Positions 53,276 through 62,413 of a stretch of DNA of 64,000 nt are shown piece by piece; the first letter of the stretch is position 1, and the number at the start of each line of letters is the position of its first letter. The stretch is from contig NC_030986.1 of assembly GCF_000149955.1 (NCBI RefSeq), forward strand, positions 6,260,568 to 6,324,567. The letters run 5' to 3'. The notes under the pieces are model-generated. The model was not told the DNA's origin. It saw only the letters and a list, made by a program, of their open reading frames with translations, and made no database searches. The stretch comes from Fusarium oxysporum f. sp. lycopersici 4287. Taxonomy: Eukaryota > Ascomycota > Sordariomycetes > Hypocreales > Nectriaceae. The position numbers and the translations under genes were made by a program.

Positions 53276-54214
53276 ATGAGAATTTACGACTACGAACTCT
53301 GCATGCCTGCTACGGGCTCCCCTCGTTACAACAGCCATGGATATCATGTCGCATCCATCTATGGCTCGAATTCCGGCACATATGGAAGAGGCACTGGTAC
53401 CCGATTCGCTACTGATTGCCAATTATTCAACAATGGCGGAGGACAGTGTAGGGGCCAGAACGTGAATCTGCATGATGCTGCGTTCACCGTCAGCAATAAG
53501 TCTATCTCTAAAAAGCAGATACCTTCCATATACGACTCATTTCAACATCTGCCTTACAAGAGCTTTGGCAATGACAACCATCGAATCGATGGTATTTCTC
53601 GAACTCAAATTCAGAATATACGCTCCGTTGAATCTTACCATAGTAGACACCTATCCTCATCCCATACACCTAAGGCCACTGATGCCGATGCTTGCAAGCA
53701 TCGCATCCCCTCCGGATACTCGCTCAAGCACTGGGAGCCTAGCGAGGAACCTATCTTACTCCTAGGCAGCGTCTTTGATGCCAACAATCTCGGGAAGTGG
53801 ATTTATGACTGGACCACGTATTGTCATGGTCCTAGCGCTCCTATTTCTGATATGGCCGGTGATATGTGGCTCCTCCTCATCCAACTTGCCGATAAAGTGA
53901 AGCGAGCAAAGAAAATAGTGGGCCACATTTACAGTGCCGCCGACCGTGACCGTGTTGAGAAGTTCATCGAGGCCGGTTGCTGCCTTACCGAGAAGCTCCG
54001 CTCCCTTCTCAAAATCTGTGAAGCACCCATGCTTAAGGTTGCTAAGCGGAGCCAAGCTGGCCTTGGCGAGAATGCTGGTGTCGAATTCGTCGAGACTCTC
54101 TTTGGCCGTGACCGAAAGCTTGACATGACAGAGAAGTTTATGCACAGCGTGAGGCACTTCAACCTCCACTTTGACGACCACTGTGAAGGGATCCTCCAGA
54201 AACCTGTCAGATGA
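53276..54214 (+). CDS. Conserved fungal protein of unknown function
   Basis: A single exon of 312 residues. The first half is low in conserved features, rich in Ser, Gly, Tyr and His. From about residue 160 it turns into a block I recognise from many hypothetical filamentous-fungal proteins: GYSLKHWEPSEEPILLLGSV, FDANNLGKWIYDWTTYCHGP, MAGDMWLLLIQLADKVKRAK, and near the end FVETLFGRDRKLDMTEKFM. No catalytic motif is visible; the helical, charged pattern suggests a protein-interaction role. The ATG at 53276 is the first in frame; a TTG-started extension to 53240 is not used. No lesions. Confidence 0.7.
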   Translation: MRIYDYELCMPATGSPRYNSHGYHVASIYGSNSGTYGRGTGTRFATDCQLFNNGGGQCRGQNVNLHDAAFTVSNKSISKKQIPSIYDSFQHLPYKSFGNDNHRIDGISRTQIQNIRSVESYHSRHLSSSHTPKATDADACKHRIPSGYSLKHWEPSEEPILLLGSVFDANNLGKWIYDWTTYCHGPSAPISDMAGDMWLLLIQLADKVKRAKKIVGHIYSAADRDRVEKFIEAGCCLTEKLRSLLKICEAPMLKVAKRSQAGLGENAGVEFVETLFGRDRKLDMTEKFMHSVRHFNLHFDDHCEGILQKPVR

Positions 54215-54928
54215 GCGAGCAACATCGTTTCCCACAGGTCCATGTCAAATCGAATGTGCGAAATGGGGATGAGTTGGATGGCGGCGGCGGCGGATTAACA
54301 CGGTTTTGGTCACAGACGAGAATACCTAAATAGTCGGTAACAGCACGAGTCATGACAGCTTAAATTTCGGAAGTTAAAGTGAATATACAATCGAAAACGT
54401 AACTAATGAGGCCCCTTCTACCACTTGAGACCACCTGCCTCGCTCGTGATCGTGCATTGGCTCTAGCGCTCTCTTATAATATCGGTCCTATGACCAAGGC
54501 TCTATCAACTTGGTAGGTTAGTTTAGGTCATTTCCAACAATCACGTAAACACCAGGTCATTATTATTATCCTCCTCACGATCCACTTCCAACGCACTTAA
54601 GCATGGTCGCGTCCCAAGAATTTGTGAGCCACTAAGAACTTCCTGAATCCCGTCGAGCGGCTCGAGTGCCTCTTTCCAAGCGAGGTCCTGCTAAACATAA
54701 CTAGTTTAGAGACGGCTAGTAAACTTGTCAACACTCTTTTTCGGTGATTTTGTATGCGAATAATCATGATGCGCATGCCGGGGCTGATTAGTACTGCAGC
54801 TACAGCCTCGGCGACCGACTTTGCAAGCGGTGTAATGGTGATACTTATCGCGACGCAGTTCCATATTGTCCAGACAAACATTTGCGCAAACTTCACGCCG
54901 AGCAGGGCAAATGGCGACGAACGGTCGG
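54215..54928. other. Gene-free stretch
   Basis: No supported gene; a GGCGGCGGCGGCGG tract lies near 54282-54295. Confidence 0.4.
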
Positions 54929-55210
54929 CTATACTTCAGGTTGATCGTTTCCAGGTTCACTCTCACTTTCATGTGATGGCACTTCCACATTCAAAGATTT
55001 GAAGTCTTCAATCATCTTGCCAAGGCGATTCTTGTCGAGGTGGTGTGTCATGTCCACGATGTCAACGGGATACTCCGCTTGGATATGCTTTGTGCGTATC
55101 CGAGCAAATAAACTGTTCCTGTTTGGTAGATTTAGAAAGCTGAGCAGTGTAATGACGTCTTCTGGGCTCATCTGATGTCGAATAACCTCGAAGAGTGTCG
55201 AGGGAATGTA
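54929..55210 (-). pseudogene. C-terminal fragment of an unknown protein at the transposon edge
   Basis: Minus-sense frame YIPSTLFEVIRHQMSPEDVI, TLLSFLNLPNRNSLFARIRT, ending in an acidic Ser/Glu tail at a stop at 54929. It enters the terminal repeat of the next transposon, so its 5-prime part is separated or lost. The family is not recognised. Confidence 0.35.
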
Positions 55211-55213
55211 GTA

Positions 55214-57443
55214 CCATCCACAACCCCTCTTTCGGCATAACCCCTCTTTCGGCATAACCCCTCTTTCGGCAAGCAAAATAAAAAAAAAGCTCCACTAAAA
55301 CTCATCGGCTTCACTTACACCAAAATTGGCCAAAATATATAGCAACTTAGAGGACAATGTCTCTACTAATTATAGAAATGATTGGAGTTAACGATTGTAG
55401 CCCTCTAAGGCTGTGAGGGGTACGCGATGTATGCATACCGTGCTATAGAAATAGTGTTAGTTCAATCATCAAGTTCTTTACCGCTCTTTTCTGTATTTTT
55501 TAGCCTTATTCTGTGACAACAATATGAAAATGCCTAGGTCAAGACTTTAATGGGAATATATAGAGGAAGATATGGCAGGGGCCATATTGGATGTTACTGA
55601 TAATGGTTTTTCACCTCCTCAAGCCGCTCAGAGACGCGGAGTGCCTCGGGGTGCCTCGGAGCACTCTAATCGACAGACTTAACGGCTGCGGGGCCGTGAA
55701 AGAGCAGGTCCACCCTTATTGACGTTTGTCTAAGAGCCAAGAGGATAGGCTCACTTTCTGGAGACTCTGTCAGGAGTCTTTAGGCTATACTCCGTCCCAC
55801 AGTTAGATCCGCGCTTGCGTCATGGGCCTGCTGAGACAGCAGGGCGAACATCCCGACTTAGGACGTAACTTGGTGATCAAGTTTATCAATCGCCGCGCAG
55901 ACCTAAAGACCAAGATGGGTAGACGTCAAGAAGCCAAGAGATTCAACTCTTTCACGCCTAAAGCGGTTTATTGGTACTTTAATATCTGGGAGGGCCAGTA
56001 TAGTTGGATCAAGCCTGAAAATACTGTTAATGTTGATGAAGGGGGTATTATGACTGGTTTCGGCAAGCGCTTACCTCTATTCCTTGTCAGTGCTTGAGCT
56101 TTGAACGATTAATCCTCTTCATTCAGGACTAGATAGCCTGGTTGTTCGAAGCGCGGACCCGAAGCGCAAGGCCTTTCTCAAAGGACCACAAACTCGAAAT
56201 TGGACTTCATTTATTGAAGCTATCACAGCTGATAGCCGCGCTTTAGTCCCTGGCATAATATATAAGGGGAAGCAACTGCAGAAATAGTGGTTTCTTGAGG
56301 AGTTTAAGCAGATAGCAGACTGGTATTATATAATATTGCCTAATGGGTGGACTGACGACCATATTAGCATTGAATGGCTCGAGAGAGTCTATCTGCCCCA
56401 GATCACGCCTGCTGACAACTCAGACGCGAGACTAATCATTTTAGATGGTCATGGAAGCCATGCAACAGTAGGTTCTTCCCTTTCTCCACCTCAAGATCAA
56501 TGCTGAGTGATGGAAGGATGAATAGATGGCCACGTGCTTTCTGAACAACGTTTATTGCTGTTATCTGCCAGCACACTGCTCTCATGGACTCCAACTACTG
56601 GACAATGGAGTATTCAATGCCTCGAAGGCTGCATATCGACGAGAGTTGGAAAGGTTCTCCTCGTTGACTGATTCCACTCCGATGGACAAGGTCAATTCCA
56701 TCAGGGCCTATGCCAAGGCTCACCGAGCTGGAATGACCAAGAAGAACATACTTTCTGGCTGGAGGGTCACTGGAAACCGGCCAATCTCGCGTTCCAAAGG
56801 CTGCGACACCCTGAAATCCAACAAGATAGGCCAAATGGCAGCCCAAGAGCGACTCCCTAACCCAGGCCGTGCCTTGACTCGGACGATATACCACAGACGA
56901 GCCGTCAAATTCGAGATCTTGGGCTGAACAAAACACCAAAGACACGGAAATGGTATAACGTAATAGCCAAGGGCTTTGAGGCCTAACAGCAGACAGTAGC
57001 GGCGCATACGCAGAGGATTACCAGCTTAGAGGAAGAATTGGCTCGGCTGAAAAGAGGGAAGAAGAGGAAGGCGGTGCCGAATCCTAATAAACGTTTCATG
57101 ACTCTTGGAGAGACTCTAGCTGGTAAAGAGTCCATACCAGAAGGGGCGACTCGTTATATGCCTATCAGGGTGAAATTTGTCTCTTTAAGCGAGCAAGAGT
57201 CAGGATCGGAAGCTGGCTCTGTCATCGAAGTCAGAGAGGAAAACATACCGCACCAACCCACCAGGCGGTCGCGGCGGATGGTGAAAAAGCCAGAGTACAA
57301 TAGATAAATCTACTTATGACTCATTAAATGAATAATTTTACGCATTTCTGTCAATTTGGTCAAATTCTGTGTAAGTGAAGTTGGTGAGGTTTGGTGGAGC
57401 TTTTTTATTTTATTTTGCCTGGCGAAAGAGGGGTTGTGGATGG
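55214..57443 (+). mobile_element. Decayed pogo-type transposon
   Basis: 2230 bp, flanked by TA (55212-55213, 57444-57445). Ends start CCATCCACAACCCCTCTTTC and stay similar for about 90 bases through AAGCTCCAC and CTTCACTTACAC. The left end carries three tandem 17-bp units based on CCCCTCTTTCGGCATAA; the right end has one. Confidence 0.85.
55560..57307 (+). pseudogene. Pogo-type DDE transposase, decayed
   Basis: Ordered pieces: AILDVTDNGFSPPQAAQRRG (helix-turn-helix), KFINRRADLKTKMGRRQEAK, the first catalytic segment as NVDEGGIMTGF, FIEAITADSRALVPGIIYKG, LPNGWTDDHISIEWLERVYL, LIILDGHGSHAT, YLPAHCSHGLQLLDNGVF (third acidic residue) and a basic C-terminus. At least four frame changes and several stops, including a TAG after KQLQK near 56286, interrupt it, so it cannot make a product. 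The family differs from the two intact pogo elements. Confidence 0.8.
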
Positions 57444-57460
57444 TACACGTGAAAGTCGAT

Positions 57461-60227
57461 TTATACCCCATAATGCACAAACTGTGCCCAGTTCAGTGGC
57501 ATACTGAGATTCTCTGCACGTACGGCCATCACCGCCTCCTGCAGCGTCGATGCCACCTTGTTGTTGGTAACCGACTGGTTCCGCTGCAATACCAAAGAGT
57601 AGAACCGCTTCGATACCTCTACACGCTCCGAATCCCCGGCGGGCCACAGGCACCCTACAACATGAGGGAACCCTGCCACCTGGAACCCGCTCACGACGTG
57701 TATCACTTCATCCGATAATCTCGCCGCCTTATTCTCCGCTGTAGAGCACGCCGAGAGGTACGCCATCTGCGCGTATCTAAGCCGTAGGTCCGAAACCCGT
57801 TGGACTGTGAGCCGGTTCTTGTACCAAGTGCTCGTCAATTCCGGTACTCTTCTGCAAAATCAGACCACTGTTGGAAGGGTCTGAATAGACTGATGTTCCG
57901 TGGCATGCGAAGTGTGCGATACGGCAGGTTTTGAGGGCCTCTAAGACTTGATCTGTGCTGGGGTGTGTATAAACTGTCGTACGCATATGAGAGCGAGTTA
58001 ATATAAGAATCTTCCGCATCTCTTATTCTACTCTAGGAAGCTCTTTCGGCGCTTTCTCGTCGCCTGGTCCTTTTGGTGATGTTGGCATGGCTGCAATAAG
58101 CATTGTGTTTGTATCTTGTGCCATCAAGACTTCCTGGGCGCGCTTCGCCTGATTCTGTGCATAGGCAAGTTCCTTGATCGATGGTGTGTAGGAAGATATC
58201 AGCCTGCAATAGGCGTTCTCCGTTGATCCTCTTGTATGTACCCCTGCAGCGTGGAAGAGCATCGAGCTCGCCAGACCGGAGCCTATCCACCATACTCGTG
58301 GAAGGCCTTCACTTGGATGTGTCTTTGAAGCGGAGACCTCGGCGACGATGTGCTTGACACAGGCATACCAAAGCCAAGAAAGGTAGTCTAAAAACTGATC
58401 GTTTTCCCCTCGCTGGTCAGACCTCTTTTTTGTCGACCAATCTTTACTTACCCACAACCTCGCTTTGGATGCGGATAACTCGGGAAGTACGATTGTTCTC
58501 AGTGAATTGTTGGAGATGATAATGGCATCGCTTCGGAAGTTGGTGATATTAATAACCACAATGCTGCCCTCAGTGATACACTCCTGCATCTCAGTAACGG
58601 TCTGTCCAAGCATAAACCGCTCATGGCCGGGGACACATCTGATTTCCTTCAAGCACATATCTAGCTCGGCTGCAGCTTCTTGCCGCCGCTTTCGTAACAA
58701 GGCTTCAACCACACCGGGAGTGGTCTGGCGGGTCGGAGCATTCACTTCGTCCACGAGACTCTGATATCGATTGGCTAGCTGAAGGTGATCATGACGAAGT
58801 GAAGAAAGATCGCTGCGATCATCTAGTAGTTGACTTAAAATGATAGCGCGGCCTTGCTCGAGACATTCAAGAGCCTCAGTTAATCGATTTGTTGATAAGA
58901 GGAAGGCACATAGATCGGAAGCGACGCCTGCGAACGTTGAAATAACGAACTGCTGATCATTGCGATCAAGAGTTCGTGTATGGACTGAAGGAAGAAGATC
59001 GAGTATCTTCCTCCCAAGATTGATGCCTTGGTCGACTCTGTTCTGTATAGCGAGTAATTCCAGACATTTAGCGGCAGCCGTGACACGATGGAATGGCACA
59101 GCATGCAAACAGGACCAAGCCTGGAGGAGATAGGCTGACGCCTCTCCCAGGTCCCTCATTTTTCCCGTCTGTTCATACAGCCTCTCAAAGAATCTTCCGA
59201 CGTTATTCAACCAGGCTGCCAGGTTTGGATGGTAGTCAGGCGTCGAATCTACAGCCCGTCTCCCTGTCTCGATTGCCTCTTCCAGATCCTTCATCTCTTC
59301 TGTCCGCTCATACCGCCGAATAAGCTTGATTCCAAGGTTATTCGACATGGCTGCCTGGTCTGGACAGCCATCAGGCGTTGCCTCTACAGCTCGCCTTGCT
59401 GCCTGGATCGCCTCTTCCAGGTCCTTCATCTCTCTCGTCCGTTCAGACCGGCTCTCAAGCTTGTTTCCAAGGTTACTCAACCAGGCTGCCAGGTTTGGAT
59501 GGTGGTCAGGCGTCGATTCTACAGCTCGTCGTGCTGTCTCAATTGAGTCTTCGAGGTCTTTCATCTCTCCCATCCGTTCATACCGTCGACCAAGCATGTT
59601 TGCGAGGTTATTCAATCTGGCGGCCAGGTCTGGATGGTCGTTAGGCGTCCATTCTATAGCTCGCCTTGCTGTCTGGATCGCCTCTTCCAGGTCCCTCATC
59701 CCTTCCGTCCGTTCATACCGGTTCGCAAGTAAGACTCCGAGGTTGTTCAACCAGGTTGCCAGGCCTGGATGGTCGTTAGGCGTCGATTCTACAGCTCGTC
59801 TTGCTATCTGGATCGCCTCTTCCAGATCCTTCATCTCTCCTGTCCGTTCGTACCGCGTCTCAACCTCGTTTCCAAGGTTACTCAACATAGCTGCGAGGTC
59901 TGGATGGCCGTTAGGCGTTGATTCTACAGCTTGTCGTACTACCTTGATCGCCTCTTCCAGGTCCTTCATCTCCCCTGTCCGTTCGTACCGCGTCTCAAGA
60001 AAGACTCCGAGGTTATTCAGCCATTGCGTAAGCCATGGGTTCCTGTCGTTTGCTAGATCTATACCCTGTTTAGCCGAGTCTATGGCTTTGCTGATATCAT
60101 CTCTGCTTCCTGTTTGCATATATCTTTCATATGCGCCGATTGCAAGCTTTGAGAAAAGATGAGGGATATCTTCCCTACTGATATCGTTATCTGTAGCAAG
60201 TGCCTCGATATCCGTCATGATAAGCAC
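57461..60227 (-). pseudogene. TPR-CHAT protease-like protein, two lesions
   Basis: The first frame (60227-58023) has about seven 45-residue TPR units (RYERTGEMKDLEEAI is the core) and the N-terminal part of a CHAT domain (GSIVVINITNFRSDAIIIS, LPRVWWIGSGLASSMLFHAA). A TAA at 58025-58023 interrupts ELPRVE and EMRKILIL in the same frame. Beyond it come IAHFACHGTS (catalytic His) and, after a one-base shift near 57850, MAYLSACSTAENKAA (catalytic Cys) and the normal end LNWAQFVHYGV. CHAT domains are caspase-like proteases; TPR-CHAT proteins are common in filamentous fungi and suspected in cell death. Both catalytic residues survive but lie behind the lesions. Sequencing error cannot be excluded for either. 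Confidence 0.85.
59160..60045 (-). repeat. Tandem 135-bp TPR-coding units
   Basis: Six to seven in-frame units with strong nucleotide similarity, for example GATCGCCTCTTCCAG repeated on the plus strand. Confidence 0.85.
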
Positions 60228-61248
60228 AGGTTTAAGGCTTGTTAGTTGTCGATTTCGTCACTGGCTAGCTAGGGTCGTTCATGAGGATATTGTCGCGAAC
60301 ATTGTCACTGCTTTATTGCTGCCTAATTGTTCCGTTGTGCGCACGACGTGTTGGGCTTCACAGCAGGTGACGCTTCTGTCTGCGGCAGTTGGCACCCGCA
60401 CAGACGTGGCGCAAGTCATGTTCCCTTTTGTAGCGATGGCTCATTCAATGTGTCTCGCTAATCCATGTAACGCACTGCCTCCTTGCAAGCCTCCAAACAG
60501 GCGGCCTCCGCGGGGTTGCGCCTGGTGGCCCCTGTTGGGGGCCTGAGTTGGTACAACCATTGTAGATGCGCAAGGCGCTCTGTCATCTTGATGTAATGCT
60601 TCGACGAGGAGTGTGGATGCGTGCCCAAGGACTGTGCTCTTGGCGGTGATTTAAGACGCGTTGCCGTGGTCATAACTGAAGAGGGACTCAATGTGGCACC
60701 CAGTGATTTCTGAAACGAAGAACTCTTATCGAACATTGAGGAGATCGCAAAGAGAAAAATCAAGATCTGCAAGGTTGGTTCAACTATCATTGTAATGCCC
60801 GTGAAGGGCCGATCGGAGCCCGGTAACAAAAAGTTTTAAGGAGCTACAGATGAAGTGGTCCATCGTAGAGAGGTAGCTGCAAGCCTGGTGCCACCTTCTC
60901 CGCATTGGGAAGTGGCTGAGGATTACTCGGGTAGGGTCTAGAGACCGACCCCCCGTGCTTTCCTTTCCACCGTAGGTGCCCGTGCGTCAAGCACGGGGGT
61001 TGGCTGACTAGGCAAAGGGGCGGGTGACTGGGGAATAAATTAGATACCTCATTTTTGTATGTAGCCCTACCAAAAAAATAAGTCACTCCTTTAGTTGAAT
61101 TGTCCCTCTTTGCTGCACTGATAATGCCCGCGATATGTCATTTCCCCTCACAAACGTCACAACGAAATCACCACTCAACATCCTCAACATCAACAAGGTA
61201 ATTACTTTATTCAGTCATGATAATTGCAATTTCTATTCAATTGAGACG
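60228..61248. other. Gene-free kilobase
   Basis: Promoter side of the TPR-CHAT pseudogene and leader of the next transposase. A hairpin CCCCCGTGC ... G-CACGGGGG lies near 60953-61003. No gene supported. Confidence 0.45.
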
Positions 61249-62366
61249 ATGGATACATCAATCAAAAGCCCTGAACTGGCTCTTACTGCAGTACAAAAAT
61301 ATATCAATTCTGACACCGGAAACCCTAATGTCTTGCGATATACAGCTTACAACCTTGAGATGCGTACTGTCGCGGCTGTCGAGCTTTTAAGGGAAGGATA
61401 TTACTCCTCAGCCGTTAAAGCTGCCAAGGCATGGAGGGTACCATATAAAAGGTTGCTTTCTCGACAAAAAGGAAAACATCCTGTCTCTCAAAATGGCGGC
61501 AACTTCACGCTTCTTTCGCCGGAAGAAGAGAAGGCGATCCTCGCTTGGTACTGGCGCCGCGTCACTCAGGGACATCATATACAGATGCGTACTCTTCGAC
61601 AGTATGCTAATTCCATTCTAAAAGCAACTGACCGACTTCCAACGGCTTCCAGATACTGGGCAACACGTTTTTTTAAGAAGATATTCCTCCATTCTTCATA
61701 GAAAGAAGAGTTCAACCATCGCAGTGCAAAGAAAAGCGATGGCAGACCGAGCCAACGTCGAAGAGTGGTTTCGCAAGTGGCATGATTACGCGGAAAAAGG
61801 CATAGATTACGAGGATGTGTGGAACATCGATGAGACAGGCTTCCAGATCGGTTACCTTTAAAAATGGGATGTTCCTGTGGACTTTTGGGGAAATCGACAA
61901 GCCTATCTTGACTGATGCACACGAGACAATAAGCGTCACGATCATTGAGTCGATATCAGCAAAAGGACGGGTTATTCCAGCGTTTATCATCATGCCGGGC
62001 GTACAGCTGCCGTCTCGGTGGGTTGATAACCGCCTTGAACCAGGCACAACGATTGTTACAACACCAAACGGCTATATCGATGATGTCTCTGCGCTAGAAT
62101 TCTTCGACCACTTTGAACGGCTTTCCCGGACTCGAAGAATTCCAAGAAAAAGAACATTATTACTAGACGGTTGTAAGAACCATTTTACCAAAGAGCTTTT
62201 CCAAACAGCCCAAGATGCAGGCGTGGTGTTATTCCCTTTCCCGCCTCACTTGACACATATCCTTCAATCGCTAGATGTGGGGCTATTCTGTGTATATAAG
62301 CATTGGCATCAGGAAATCCTTCTTCGTGCTCGTCACTTTTTCCAAGGTTGCTCGCCGTTTTCTTGA
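61249..62366 (+). pseudogene. Second decayed pogo-type transposase
   Basis: From ATG 61249 (MDTSIKSPELALTAVQKYI) the frame gives an N-terminal DNA-binding region (REGYYSSAVKAAKAWRVPYK, LLSPEEEKAILAWYWRRVTQ) up to a stop at 61701. After frame changes come VWNIDETGFQIG (61818-61853), VTIIESISAKGRVIPAFIIM, RTLLLDGCKNHFTKE and LTHILQSLDVGLFCVY, the three catalytic segments. The frame ends at 62366 and the C-terminus is missing. No terminal repeats were found. It differs from the other pogo families in the window. Confidence 0.75.
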
Positions 62367-62413
62367 TAATCTAGTCCCGGAATCACTAAACACTAAATCG
62401 ATAATCTGATTTA

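Noticed and set aside
59326..60162. 278-codon open frame on the plus strand
   Set aside because: It is the antisense shadow of the TPR repeats; its Arg/Ser-rich, repeating sequence only reflects the tandem units.
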